Of a stretch of DNA of 64,000 nucleotides, positions 18,089-27,566 are shown one piece after another (position 1 is the stretch's first letter; each line of letters starts with the position of its first letter). Source of the stretch: BM003 sp963699835. GTDB taxonomy: Bacteria; Pseudomonadota; Gammaproteobacteria; Steroidobacterales; BM003. The position numbers were made by a program, and so were the translations under genes. The notes below the pieces were generated by a model, which saw only the letters and a program-made list of their open reading frames with translations, had not been told where the DNA came from and searched no databases. The DNA lies in contig CAVOVJ010000008.1 of the NCBI GenBank assembly GCA_963699835.1, positions 1 through 64,000 of the forward strand. The letters are read 5' to 3'.

Positions 18089-18607
18089 ATGCCTGTTTCT
18101 TCCCGCAACCCTGTCGGGCAGACACGTCGCGTCAGTGCCGCCCGATTGATTGCGCGCGCTTTTGCTTTCGCCGCACTATGGGCCATTCTCGGCGGTGGCG
18201 AAGGTTGGGCTATCGGTGTGCCCGTCATTATCGTCGCCGTAGCATCGACATCGTCCGTGCTTCCTGCGCCCCGCTGGTCCGTTTCCGGACTCGCGAGATT
18301 CATCCCCTATTTTCTCTGGAACTCGCTACGCGGTGGCGTTGACGTCGCGGCTCGAGCCGTGCACCCGCGCCTGCCCATCGACCCTGCGATTGTGCGCTAC
18401 GCATTACGACTCGACGCAACGCCGGCGCGGGTCCTGATGGCGAACACCGTGACCCTGCTGCCGGGTACACTGAGCGCCCGGCTGCACGACGACACCCTCG
18501 AAGTGCATGTCCTCAACGCGTCGGCTGACCTAACGGACATGCTCGGCAAGCTCGAGCGGCGGGTTGCTGATGTGTTCGGGCAGCAACTCAAGGCGCGAAC
18601 GCGATGA
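18089..18607 (+). CDS. mnhE: Na+/H+ antiporter subunit E
   Basis: First gene of an overlapping antiporter operon; 172 residues, with GGTAGGGAGGG just upstream of the ATG. It has two N-terminal hydrophobic segments, the LARFIPYFLWNSLRGGVDVA helix region and the MnhE-type motif NTVTLLPGTLSARLHDD, then VHVLNAS. MnhE/MrpE is a small subunit of the multi-subunit cation/proton antiporter that uses the proton motive force to export sodium or potassium. It overlaps mnhF by four bases. The cluster starts with E rather than A, an order seen in several gammaproteobacterial versions. Confidence 0.93.
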   Translation: MPVSSRNPVGQTRRVSAARLIARAFAFAALWAILGGGEGWAIGVPVIIVAVASTSSVLPAPRWSVSGLARFIPYFLWNSLRGGVDVAARAVHPRLPIDPAIVRYALRLDATPARVLMANTVTLLPGTLSARLHDDTLEVHVLNASADLTDMLGKLERRVADVFGQQLKARTR

Positions 18608-18870
18608 CGATGGTGTACCTCATCGTGGCGATCGCGATACTGATCTCACTCGGCGGCGGCGCCTACCAGGCGCTCCGCGGCCCGACGCCCGGAGACCGCA
18701 TGCTGGTAATGCAGCTGCTCGGTACCGGGGCAGTCGCCGTACTGATCCTTGTTGGTAAAGCCACAAACGATCCGGCACTCATTGACGTAGCGCTCGTGCT
18801 CGCCCTGTTGGCAGCGATCGCGATCATCGCCTTCGTGCAACACACGTGGAAGGCGGATGACCATGATTAG
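18604..18870 (+). CDS. mnhF: Na+/H+ antiporter subunit F
   Basis: An 88-residue protein with three hydrophobic helices. The loop ALRGPTPGDRMLVMQLLG is the family hallmark (usually RGPT-x-x-DR). Subunit F is a small integral piece of the Mrp/Mnh complex. It overlaps mnhE (ATGA) and mnhG (about 14 bases), so expression is coupled. Confidence 0.92.
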   Translation: MTMVYLIVAIAILISLGGGAYQALRGPTPGDRMLVMQLLGTGAVAVLILVGKATNDPALIDVALVLALLAAIAIIAFVQHTWKADDHD

Positions 18871-19171
18871 CGGGCTGACCAACATCATCTCTGTCGTGCT
18901 TCTGCTGGCCGGGGCCCTGTTCTTCCTCGCCGGCACCGTAGGCCTGCTGCGCTTTCCCGACATCTATACCCGAATCCATGCGCTGACCAAGGCGGACAAC
19001 GTCGGCCTGGGACTGATCGTACTGGCGCTCGCATTGCAGGCTTCAAGCGCCTGGGTGGCGCTCAAGCTCATCCTGATCTGGCTGCTAATACTGCTGGCCT
19101 CCTCGACGACCGGTCACCTGGTCGCAAGAGCGGCCCTGCGCAACGGCATCCGCCCGTGGACACGCCGATGA
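18857..19171 (+). CDS. mnhG: Na+/H+ antiporter subunit G
   Basis: A 104-residue, three-helix protein with the MnhG signature VGLLRFPDIYTRIHALTKAD and a second conserved helix LILIWLLILLASSTTGHLVA. Starts are possible at 18857 or 18863. It overlaps both neighbours and belongs to the inner-membrane antiporter complex. Confidence 0.92.
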   Translation: MTMISGLTNIISVVLLLAGALFFLAGTVGLLRFPDIYTRIHALTKADNVGLGLIVLALALQASSAWVALKLILIWLLILLASSTTGHLVARAALRNGIRPWTRR

Positions 19172-19431
19172 TGGCCGCCGGCTTCATCTTCGACCTGCTG
19201 CTCGCGGGCCTAATCCTGTGGCTCGGCTGGGGTGCGCTGGCGAGCAAATCCCTGTTCCGCGGCATTGTCCTTTACGTCGCCTTCGGCCTGTCGATGGGCC
19301 TCGCATGGGCCCGGCTGGACGCACCCGATGTCGCGCTGGCCGAGATCGCCGTGGGTGCCGGGCTGACCGGTGCCCTGTTCCTTGTCGCGGCCGGATTCAT
19401 CGGCCGCGATGGAAAAGACGATGAAGACTGA
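19168..19431 (+). CDS. DUF4040-domain antiporter subunit (MnhA C-terminal-like)
   Basis: An 87-residue protein with three helices. LDAPDVALAEIAVGAGLTG is the conserved block found in DUF4040 and in the C-terminal part of MrpA/MnhA. In this type of cluster the large A subunit is split into separate genes. I prefer the ATG at 19168, overlapping the mnhG stop (ATGA), over the GTG at 19156. Confidence 0.85.
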   Translation: MMAAGFIFDLLLAGLILWLGWGALASKSLFRGIVLYVAFGLSMGLAWARLDAPDVALAEIAVGAGLTGALFLVAAGFIGRDGKDDED

Positions 19432-20107
19432 CCGAGCGGGGCTGCGCAGGTTACGAGCCGCCCTGGCTGCGGGCATCGTGATCGTGTTTGCCGGCCTCGC
19501 CGCAACCGTGCTTTCGCTGCCACCCGGCGCAGAAGGACTCTCGAACGCTGTCAACGCGGCGCTCGCCGACAGCGGCATTCCGAATCCCGTCACCGCGACG
19601 CTCCTCGATTTTCGCAGCTACGACACGCTGCTCGAGATCGCGGTCCTGTTGCTCGCCGCAACCGCGGTTCGCTCGATACGCCGTGGCACGGCAAAACCGA
19701 TGCGGGCCGACGACGAGATTCTCGCGTTCCTCGGCCACGTCCTGGTGCCGGTCATGATTTTGATCGCGGGCTACCTGTTGATGGCCGGACTCGATGCACC
19801 GGGCGGCGCATTCCAGGCCGGCGCCACGCTCGCCGCTGCCGGTGTACTGCTGGTGCTGTCCGGCCGCAGGATACCGCTGCGCGGGGATGGCCTGCCACTG
19901 CGCATCGGACTCGCGCTCGGCGTCGCCGCTTTCGTGACCACGGGTATCGCCTGCATGCTCGTCACGGACGCGTTCCTCGACTACCCCGGTCCGTACGCCG
20001 GCATCATCTTGCCGATGCTGGAACTCGGCGTCTCGGTGTCCGTCGCGCTCGCGCTAGTCGACATGTTCGTCAGCGTGATGCGCCGCAGCGGCGAGGAACA
20101 GCGATGA
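19421..20107 (+). CDS. mnhB: Na+/H+ antiporter subunit B
   Basis: About 228 residues. After an N-terminal helix and a periplasmic stretch comes an MnhB domain with LDAPGGAFQAGATLAAAG, matching the family's PGGGFQ-type motif, then helices to the end. The frame is open from 19370, but the ATG at 19421, which overlaps the previous stop by 11 bases, fits the family start. It is followed by mnhC with an ATGA overlap. Confidence 0.9.
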   Translation: MKTDRAGLRRLRAALAAGIVIVFAGLAATVLSLPPGAEGLSNAVNAALADSGIPNPVTATLLDFRSYDTLLEIAVLLLAATAVRSIRRGTAKPMRADDEILAFLGHVLVPVMILIAGYLLMAGLDAPGGAFQAGATLAAAGVLLVLSGRRIPLRGDGLPLRIGLALGVAAFVTTGIACMLVTDAFLDYPGPYAGIILPMLELGVSVSVALALVDMFVSVMRRSGEEQR

Positions 20108-20388
20108 CGGCACCCGTGCTGTATGCACTCGTGGGCGTTGCGCTGTTCTGCATGGCGCTCTATGCCGTTATCGCCAGCGAGCATGCGTTGCGCAGGATCA
20201 TCGCCGTCAACGTCATGTGCAGCGGCGTCTTTCTCGTCCTAGTGGCGCTCGCCCGCCGGGCACCGGGTCCCGCGCCCGACCCGGTACCGCATGCCATGGT
20301 CATCACGGGCATCGTGGTCGCCGTCTCGGCAACGGCACTCGCCATCGTCCTGGTCAACCGTTTGCGCGCTGACAGGGACGCGCGATGA
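20104..20388 (+). CDS. mnhC: Na+/H+ antiporter subunit C
   Basis: A 94-residue, three-helix protein related to the NuoK subunit of complex I. The middle helix holds RRIIAVNVMCSGVFLVLVAL and the last TGIVVAVSATALAIVLV; a conserved glutamate is absent from the first helix region except in ASEHALR. It overlaps mnhB and mnhD by four bases each. Confidence 0.9.
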   Translation: MTAPVLYALVGVALFCMALYAVIASEHALRRIIAVNVMCSGVFLVLVALARRAPGPAPDPVPHAMVITGIVVAVSATALAIVLVNRLRADRDAR

Positions 20389-21833
20389 TGACCGCGGGCT
20401 CAGGCCAGGTCCTGACGATCCTGCTGATCGTCTTGCCGCTCGCGGCGGCCACGCTCGCCCTGCTAGCGCGGCGCATCGCGGCCGGCGTCGCCATCGTCAA
20501 TGCCGTGCTCGCCACGGGAGCCGCGTTCGTCCTGCTGCGCGCCACGACCGACGGCCCGCTGCGTTACGCAATCGGTGGCTGGGGCGCCCCGCTCGGTATC
20601 GACCTGTATGCCGATTCGATGACGGGCTTCCTGCTGGTCGCGACCTCGATCATCATACTGTCGATCGCGGTCTATACGCCGGCGTACCTCGCAAGCACGG
20701 GGCTCCGCCCATCGTTCTGGCCGCTGTTGCTGTTCCTGCACGCGGCACTCAACGGTGTCTACCTCTCTGCCGATGTGTTCAATCTCTACGTCGCGCTCGA
20801 ATTGCTTAGTCTGTCCGCCGTCGGGCTGATCGCCGTCGCCGACAAGCCGCCGGCGCTTGACGCCGCGTTGCGTTACCTGCTTGCGAGCCTCGTCGCCTCG
20901 CTGGCCTACCTGCTGGGCATCGCCTTTCTCTATCACGCCCAGGGGGCACTCGATCTGGTCACACTGGCAGCCGCTGGCCGAGAGGATCCGGCGCCCGCCG
21001 CAGCCCTCGGGCTGATGGTTGCCGGTCTCGCGATCAAGGGTGCGCTCTTTCCCGTGCACTTCTGGTTGCCCCGGGCGCATTCGGAAGCGCCATCCCCTGT
21101 CAGCGCGCTTTTGTCCGGGCTGGTCGTAAAGGCGCCGTTCGTCGTGCTGCTGCGCCTCTGGCTCGGCCCCTTCGCCGACGCCCCGCAGGCGGCGGGGACG
21201 CTGCTCGGCCTGCTCGGGGCGGCTGCGATACTCTGGGGTTCGATTCAGGCATTGCGGCAGGAGCGCCTCAAACTGCTCATCGCCTATTCCACGGTTGCCC
21301 AGATCGGCTACCTGTTCCTCTTCTTGCCGCTCGCCCTATCGGCGGGAACGCTCAGCGCCGTAACGGTTTTCATTGTCGGCCACGCGCTCGCCAAGGCCGC
21401 GATGTTCCTCGCTGCAGGCAACATTATCGCCTGTGTCGGTCATGACTGCATCCCGGCGCTGGACCGGGTGGCCGAACGCCTGCCTCTCTCTCTGGCCGCT
21501 TTCGGGATTGCCGGCGTCTGCATCATCGGCCTGCCGCCGAGCGGCAATTTCGTGGCCAAGTGGCTGCTCATCGAAGCCGCGCTCGACAGCGGTGCCTGGG
21601 GCTGGGCCGTCGTCATCATCGCCGGTAGCTTGTTGGCAGCCGCGTACGTATTCCGCGTGCTCGGGCACGCATTCACACCCGAGCACGGACTCGAGCGCGG
21701 TGCGGCCGTGCCGGTCTGGATGTCGTGGGTGCCTTTCGTGGTCGCGCTGTTCGCGCTGTCGCTGGGCCTGTTCGCGGCCCCGCTGTTGGGGGCGATCGAC
21801 GGGGCGAGCCTCGCGATGGGGAAGGCGCCATGA
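20385..21833 (+). CDS. mnhD: Na+/H+ antiporter subunit D (NuoN/L/M-like), intact
   Basis: A 482-residue proton-translocating membrane subunit with about 14 helices. It has the conserved AHSEAPSPVSALLSG loop preceded by FPVHFWLPRA, the lysine-bearing KLLIAYSTVAQIGYLF helix and IVGHALAKAAMFLAAGN. This is the ion-channel type subunit of the complex. It is the only one of the three large subunits here with an undamaged frame and overlaps the next gene by four bases. Confidence 0.93.
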   Translation: MMTAGSGQVLTILLIVLPLAAATLALLARRIAAGVAIVNAVLATGAAFVLLRATTDGPLRYAIGGWGAPLGIDLYADSMTGFLLVATSIIILSIAVYTPAYLASTGLRPSFWPLLLFLHAALNGVYLSADVFNLYVALELLSLSAVGLIAVADKPPALDAALRYLLASLVASLAYLLGIAFLYHAQGALDLVTLAAAGREDPAPAAALGLMVAGLAIKGALFPVHFWLPRAHSEAPSPVSALLSGLVVKAPFVVLLRLWLGPFADAPQAAGTLLGLLGAAAILWGSIQALRQERLKLLIAYSTVAQIGYLFLFLPLALSAGTLSAVTVFIVGHALAKAAMFLAAGNIIACVGHDCIPALDRVAERLPLSLAAFGIAGVCIIGLPPSGNFVAKWLLIEAALDSGAWGWAVVIIAGSLLAAAYVFRVLGHAFTPEHGLERGAAVPVWMSWVPFVVALFALSLGLFAAPLLGAIDGASLAMGKAP

Positions 21834-23331
21834 CCTTGTCGGCGATGCTTCCGCTGCTCGTGCTCGGCAGCTCGCTGGTGCCGGGACTGGTCATCTTCGG
21901 GCTGCCGGACCGCAGCCGCATGCTGCGTTCCGCGCTCAACATCGGCGGCGCAGTTTTTAAGCTCGTTCTCGTGACCTGGATGATCTGGAAAGCAGCGGGC
22001 GGCGAGTACTTCGAATTCAGGGTCGCGCTGCTCCCGGGCATGGATTTCATGCTGCGCAGCGGCCCTCTAGCGCTGTTCTTTGTAGGCCTGTCGGCCCTGC
22101 TCTGGCTGGTCACGACCATCTACGCCGTCGGCTACCTCGAGGACTCGCCGCACCGCAGCCGCTTCTTCGGCTTCTTCAGCATTTGCGTTACCGCCACGGT
22201 CGGTGCGGCGCTCGCCGGCAACCTCCTCACCTTCCTCATCTTCTACGAGATGCTTACACTCTCGACCTATCCGCTCATCGTGCACCGGGAGACCGACGAG
22301 GCACGGCGCGCGGGCCGGGTGCTATCTCGCCTACACGCTCGCCGGCGGCACACTTGTCACGATCGGGGCCGTCTGGCTGTACACCGTTACGGGCACGCTG
22401 GAGTTTGCAGCACGGCGGCATCGTGGCACCATTCGTCGATGCCGAAGCGCGGACCCTGGGTGCTCATCTTCGTCGTCCTGGTTGCGGGCATGGGCGTCAA
22501 GGCGGCGCTCGTACCGTTGCACGGCTGGTTGCCGAGAGCGATGATCGCCCCGGTACCGGTGTCGGCGCTCCTGCATGCAGTCGCCGTCGTCAAGATCGGC
22601 GCGTTCGGTCTGATGCGCATCGTTTTCAGCATCTACGGTATCGACGTCGCCACCACCCTCGGTCTCGCGCAGGGACTCGCCGCGGTTGCCGCATTTACCA
22701 TTCTCTATGGATCGGTGCGGGCGCTTGCCCAGTCCAACCTGAAACGCCTGCTCGCCTACTCGACCGTGAGCCAGCTGTCCTTCATCGCACTCGGCATTAC
22801 GCTGGGCAGCCCCTTGGCCGCGGTCGGCGGCATCGTCCACCTCGTGCACCAGGGGATGATGAAGATCACGCTGTTCTTTGCCGCCGGCAACCTTGCCGAA
22901 ACGCTCGGGATCCACGAGATCCGCGATATGCGCGGCGTGGGCCGGCGCATGCCGTGGACGATGGCCGCGTTTACGCTGTGCGCCTTCGGCATGATCGGGG
23001 TGCCGCCGACGGCCGGCTTCGTCACCAAGTGGACGATCGGCCTCGGCGCGATGGATGCCGGCGCCACCTGGGCGATCTGGCTGCTCGTCGCGTCGAGCGT
23101 GCTCAACGCGCTCTACTTCCTTGCCGATACTTCACAGCGCCTGGTTCGAGGCGCCTCCCGACAGCTGGCCGCCGAGCGGCACTTCGGCCGCGCGTCGAGA
23201 CCTCGCTCGTGCTGCTGCTGCCGACACTGTTCACGGCAGCCGTGGCGCTGGCCGTCGGCCTGTTCGCATCGGCGCCCTACAGCCCGCTCGAGTGGGCACG
23301 CCTGGTCGCGACGAGGCAGTACGGGCCATGA
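21830..23331 (+). pseudogene. Second MnhD-type subunit, several frameshifts
   Basis: It begins at the ATG overlapping the mnhD stop and has the family features SICVTATVGAALAGNLLTFL, GVKAALVPLHGWLPRAMIAP, KRLLAYSTVSQLSFIALG and LVHQGMMKITLFFAAGNL. Between about 22319 and 22460 the frame shifts at least twice and returns (the missing helix LAYTLAGGTLVTIGAVWLY is legible in another frame). It shifts again near 23130 and 23190 before ending ARLVATRQYGP. Compensating shifts inside one gene are more typical of indel errors in the assembly than of decay. Expected product about 500 residues. Confidence 0.85.
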
Positions 23332-23375
23332 CGGAGCGGTATGATTGTTACTGACTGGTTCCGCTTTGGCCGGCA

Positions 23376-25081
23376 ATGCTGTCGCTGGCCACGCTCGCCC
23401 TGGTCCTGCGCCGCTACCGCGTCGGCGGGGTGCTGGCCGTCTGCGGCGCGCTGCCAGCACTCGCGGTGAGCCTCATGGCCCCGTTTCCGGACGAAGTCGT
23501 CTTATGCCGTGGTTGCTGCTCGGCATGCGCTTCGGACTCGGCGAGGCTCGAGACGCACTCATCCTTCTGTTCACGGCCGTCGTTTGGCTCATGCGGGCAG
23601 GCCTGTTCGTTCGGCTGGCTTCGCCGCGGCGCGGAACGCGAACGGTTCTTTGCGCTTCTTCCTGTTGACGATGGCCGGGCAATCTCGGCGCTCTCGTCGC
23701 CCAGGACATGCCGAGCTTCTACGCCTGCTTTGCGCTGATGAGCTTTGCGACCTACGGCCTGGTCGCACATAAACTTACGAGCGAGGCCAAACACGCTGCG
23801 AACGTCTACATCGTGCTCGTCGTGATCGGCGAAGCGGCGCTGGCCGCCGCGCTGATGCTCGCAGCCGGCGCCGTCGGCGCCAGCGATTTCGTCTCGGTTC
23901 GCGCCGGACTCGAGGCAGCACCGCTCGGCCAACTCATCATCGCACTCGCTTTCCTCGGCTTCGGCATCAAGGCCGGCTTACTGCTACTGCACGTGTGGCT
24001 GCCGCTCGCTCACCCGGTCGCGCCGGCGCCAGCCAGCGCCGTGCTCTCGGGAACGGTTATCGTGACAGGTCTTGTCGGCTGGCTGCGTTTCCTGCCCGTG
24101 GGAGAATGGGCTTTGCCCGGCTGGGGTGGCGCATGCATCGTCCTCGGGCTTGCCGCGGCCTTTTACGGCGCGTTCGTCGGCATCGATCAGCGTAACCCGA
24201 AAGTGGTGCTTGCCTATTCGAGCATCAGCCAGATGGGCATCATGACAGTCGGCGTTGGCATGCTGCTGCGCGAGCCTGCGCTCGCGGAGTCCCTGCACAT
24301 CGCGATCGCGTTCTTCGCCCTGCATCACGGCCTCGCCAAGAGCGCACTGTTCCTTGGCACCGGTCTCGCCCTCGCGGGCATGAGCGAGCCGCGGCGACGC
24401 TGGCTGGCCGCCGGCCTCGCCCTGCCGTCGCTCGCCCTTGCCGGTGCGCCATTCACGAGCGGCATGGTCGCGAAATCCGCGCTTGCCGCTGGCGAAGCCG
24501 CATTGTCAGAGCCATGGGCAGCGGCGATCGAGCACCTCCTGCCGCTGACGTCGGTTGCCACCACCCTGCTCATGGCGCGCTTCCTCGTCCTGGTCAGCCG
24601 AGGCCCAATTGCCAAGCAGCCGCGAGCCACCCGCGAGACGTGGTTGGCCTGGTGGGTGTCCCTTGTACTCGCGCTGGTGCTCCCATGGTCGCTCGTACCG
24701 GCGACACAGGTTGCGTTGACTCCCCCGATGATTGTCGGAGGTCTCTGGCCCCTCGCCCTTGCCTTCGCGATTGCGCTCATCGCTATCCGCAGCTGGCGCC
24801 GGGCCGGCCGCCCCACCGTGCCGGAAATCCCGGCGGGCGATGTGCTCCTGCCGCTCGAGTGGTTGACGCGCCGCGTGCGGCATGCCGTCGTATCCGTGGC
24901 TCACAGCGCGCAGCCGCTGCGTGATCGAATGCAGCGGGCAGCCGCAACATGCCGCGCGCGCGCCTGGTCCCTGGTCCGCGGCACGGGTGGTGTCGAGACG
25001 TTGCTGACTCGATGGCCGGTGGCGCTGACATTGGCGGTCCTGGTCGGTATCGTCGTCGCTCTGATTACGGGATTGAGATGA
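23376..25081 (+). pseudogene. Third NuoL/MnhA-N-type subunit, frameshifted near its start
   Basis: From about 23720 a long clean frame encodes a NuoL/MnhD-like channel subunit (FGIKAGLLLLHVWLPLAHPV, APASAVLSGTVIVTGLVGW, KVVLAYSSISQMGIMTVGVG, ALHHGLAKSALFLGTGLAL), ending in an extra C-terminal helix at 25081. The first 115 or so residues are spread over three frames between 23376 and 23720 (for example LALVLRRYRVGGVLAVCGA, then RDALILLFTAVVWLMRAGLF). The start is unresolved, either at 23376 or slightly before. It completes the antiporter cluster; no further mnh gene follows. Confidence 0.82.
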
Positions 25082-25192
25082 TCAGCGCACCATTCAATAA
25101 TCGCAAAGCCGCGGGGCTGCGTCCGCCGCTTCATCCACCGGAGCAAGGCCGCATTAACTAATATGGGCGACGTGGCAACCGGGTGAAATCAG

Positions 25193-25501
25193 ATGCTCCG
25201 TAAACGACGGGTGCGAGACGCGGCCGGTATTCAGAATCAACTGGCGCTCGCGGCTGTGCTGCAGATTTACAAGGAGGCCTTTCCTGACGACAAAGGCTAC
25301 TGCACCCGGATAGCCGATCTCCTGAATTTTGCGGGCGAACAGGATTTCGAGGTGATCCTGCTGGTCGCCGAGGGACACAAGAACCGGCATCTCGGCTTTG
25401 CACTGACGTTTTATTTCGCGCGCCAACGCATGGGCTACCTTGACTACATCGTCAGAAATCCTAAGCGCAATGCTCGCGGCTACGGGGGCGCGCTCTACTG
25501 A
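25193..25501 (+). pseudogene. GNAT-family N-acetyltransferase, 3'-truncated
   Basis: A 102-residue frame with a GNAT fold start: LQIYKEAFPDDKGY, VILLVAEGHKNRHLGFALTF and GYLDYIVRNPKRNARGYGGA. The last of these is the acetyl-CoA pyrophosphate loop (R-x-x-G-x-G/A form). The frame stops immediately after it, so roughly the last third of the domain is missing. Substrate unknown. It follows the mnh cluster and lies upstream of parDE. Confidence 0.7.
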
Positions 25502-25649
25502 CCGTACCCCCGCAATTCGAGCCACGCGGAATGTCGAATTTCCCAGTATTTTGAAGCAAAGCAGATCCCGATCTGACGATATCCTGAACCCTCAAAATAA
25601 GGCTTGCTCAAACACCTCAGGGCCGCCACCGCCGACGTGGTTGTGCCGA

Positions 25650-25661
25650 AGCATATATGCT
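25650..25661. promoter_or_regulatory. Palindrome AGCATATATGCT upstream of parDE
   Basis: A perfect 12-base palindrome just upstream of the antitoxin gene, inside an AT-rich stretch (TATATT follows directly). ParD antitoxins repress their own operon by binding such sites, so this is the likely operator. Confidence 0.5.
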
Positions 25662-25701
25662 ATATTGCACCAATCGTATGACTACGCGACACGCGCCCCG
25701 C

Positions 25702-25947
25702 ATGGCTACAGTACGCAAGACGATCACACTGACGGACGCCCAGGACGACTGGATCAAGGCGCAGGTTGCCAGTGGCGATTACACCAATGACAGCGAGTAT
25801 CTCCGGGACTTGATCCGGCGGGAGCAGGAAAAGGCCGCCGCGCTCAAAGCAGCCATCGACGAAGGTCTCGCCAGCGGCCCGAGCGATCGCAGTCTGGACG
25901 ATATCTGGGCTGATGCGGAGGCTCGATACCGCGCGTCGAATGGCTAA
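25702..25947 (+). CDS. parD: ParD-family antitoxin
   Basis: An 81-residue protein from the ATG at 25702 (another ATG lies in frame at 25678). RKTITLTDAQDDWIKAQVAS, then GDYTNDSEYLRDLIRREQEK, is the ribbon-helix-helix DNA-binding domain of ParD. The C-terminal half binds and neutralises ParE. Its stop overlaps the toxin start by eight bases. It lies about 500 bases from the second dusA 5' fragment. Confidence 0.92.
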   Translation: MATVRKTITLTDAQDDWIKAQVASGDYTNDSEYLRDLIRREQEKAAALKAAIDEGLASGPSDRSLDDIWADAEARYRASNG

Positions 25948-26230
25948 GTATCGCTTCTCGCGCCGCGCGGCAACGGACCTCGAGGCGATCGCCGAATACA
26001 CGATCGAGCGATTCGGCATAGAACAGGCGCGACGTTATCGCAACGAACTACGCACCTGCTTTGCCCAGCTTGCCGACAATCCCCGACTCGGACGACGCGC
26101 CGAGCAGCTGAGCACAGGACTCCGCCGCTACGAACACCGTTCGCACTTGATCTTCTACCAGGTGACCGGCGCCCAGGTCCTGATCGTGCGCGTATTGCAT
26201 TACCGCATGGACGTTACGCGGCACTTCTAG
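25940..26230 (+). CDS. parE: ParE/RelE-family toxin
   Basis: A 96-residue toxin starting at the ATG at 25940, inside the end of parD. FSRRAATDLEAIAEYTIERF, DNPRLGRRAEQL and RSHLIFYQVTGAQVLIVRVL match ParE, whose members poison DNA gyrase; close relatives of RelE type cut mRNA. The intact pair near one end of the proposed island would serve to retain it. Confidence 0.92.
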   Translation: MAKYRFSRRAATDLEAIAEYTIERFGIEQARRYRNELRTCFAQLADNPRLGRRAEQLSTGLRRYEHRSHLIFYQVTGAQVLIVRVLHYRMDVTRHF

Positions 26231-26453
26231 CACACTGCCGACTCGGCGGCTCCCCGTCACAAATATTGCAGCCCTGACTCCCGGCTGCGTCTCAAAACTG
26301 ATGCATTTCAGCGAAGTGGAAACTTGCCGGCGACAGACAGCGAGCAATCATTGCAACTCCGATTTCGAGACAAAACGGCTGGAAAATCAGGTGCGACCTG
26401 CCGATAGACTGAAATCGCAAGCAGTTGATCTTAAACCGCTAATCTGGATTCCT
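26231..26453. other. Non-coding stretch between parE and the dusA 5' fragment
   Basis: No protein-like frame, RNA gene or clear repeat. If the dusA-island reading is right, this is the right-hand terminal arm of the element. Confidence 0.4.
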
Positions 26454-26521
26454 CCGTCCAATCCATCATTGGAGCGACGGCAATTGGCGAACAGATTTGC
26501 ACCTCAGGCTTTTCGGTCATA
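26454..26521 (-). repeat. Displaced dusA 5' end (codons 1-22), partner of 3540-3606
   Basis: Minus-strand reading from the ATG at 26521 gives MTEKPEVQICSPIAVAPMMD and then WTE, aligned with DusA residues 1-23, and similarity then stops at 26454. The copy differs at about a quarter of positions, so it is not a recent tandem copy. It looks like the original start of dusA that was pushed away when an element inserted and supplied a new 5' end. Confidence 0.55.
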
Positions 26522-26596
26522 TTCCTTTTTTAAATCAATAATTTATTGTTGACTATTTTGTGCCGGTCTTGGGCCCATTGCCACCCTTTTGGTTCG

Positions 26597-26838
26597 TCAA
26601 TTTGCGCAAAGTCGCACTTTGTCGCACCGAAATCGCGCTCCGTGCCCCACCGTGACCCGATCAGTCCCGGAGAGTTTATGGCCACAATCAGAACCCGTCG
26701 CCGAGAATATCTTCTGGATCGACGGGTGCCCCTGAATGCCAAAACACCGACCAATCTCGTTCATGGACTCGCCTTTACGCCAGCCCACATCTGGGTCTTC
26801 TCAGCTTGCGTATAGTACCGCCGCTTTCTCTGATTCAT
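26597..26838 (-). pseudogene. IS30-family transposase N-terminal remnant
   Basis: From the ATG at 26838 (AAGGA upstream) the frame reads MNQRKRRYYTQAEKTQMW, then shifts one base to WRKGESMNEIGRCFGIQGH and IQKIFSATG. This is the N-terminal helix-turn-helix start of IS30-type transposases. The DDE catalytic domain is absent. It is a dead fragment next to the displaced dusA end. Confidence 0.65.
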
Positions 26839-26917
26839 CTGCAACATCCTTCTCTAACTCGCTAGAGTCTCGGTGTTGCATCCACCGATTGAATCCGCAG
26901 CCAGTAGGAGCCAATCG

Positions 26918-27351
26918 TCAGCCAACAAATCGAGCGGCGAACTGCCAGGCAATGTTTACGAGTAGATACCAGCCGGCAAAGATCTGATCGAATCTGCGGT
27001 TGCGGAGAAAAAGGCCAATCGCCGCTAGCGCACTGATGTGAATGACTAGCGGCAGATAATCCCACGACAAGAAGCCATCGCGGACATATATGACCAAAGG
27101 TTCAAACCAATGGAAAAAGATAATCGCGATGTAGAGAAAGAGTAGTCCGAAAACGTCCAGGGCTGGTGCTCTTCCCAACGGAACGAGTTCCACCAGATGC
27201 CGTAAATTAGCGCGATAGTTCCCAACGAGAATAGGACGTGCGCATGGTCGACTTTTCGCCCGGAATGCCGGAGAGACCAGGCTAAACCGGATAGCAGCTG
27301 AGTCAATGCCAAGCCGGCAACAATGGAGATCAACACGAAGAGGTATTCGAA
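26918..27351 (-). pseudogene. Uncharacterised four-helix membrane protein, frameshifted
   Basis: Starting around FEYLFVLISIVAGLALTQLL, the frame gives a small integral membrane protein (HAHVLFSLGTIALIYGIWW), shifts near 27160-27190 and continues with DVFGLLFLYIAIIFFHWFEP and LLVNIAWQFAARFVG. It resembles the intact protein at 28317-28889 (FEYLTVLISVVIGLSVTSFL) in start and topology. No ATG is available before FEYL, so the start seems lost. The family is found in many proteobacteria but has no assigned role. Confidence 0.6.
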
Positions 27352-27566
27352 CCTGGAAATTAAAAAATCCCTTTACTGTTTTTACTTGCGAAAATGGAGC
27401 GACCCAATTAGCCCGACGTCACAAATGAGCGTTCACGGATATCAGCTCTGGGGCACTTCCGGCCAATAGCGGCCGTTTGCAATCTCAACAAATTGAGCAA
27501 GCGTGTTAGCGCATGGTAGCTTAGCCGCCCAGCGGGCAGACAAGCGGCAGAGCGCCATTAACGAAT

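Noticed and set aside
26546..26815. An 89-residue plus-strand frame
   Set aside because: The opposite strand encodes recognisable IS30 transposase sequence, so this is its shadow.
27504..27560. A possible integron attC site (GTTAGCG...ATTAAC) before the DUF6090-like gene
   Set aside because: Neither end fits the GTTRRRY/RYYYAAC core, no integron integrase is present and no series of similar sites follows.
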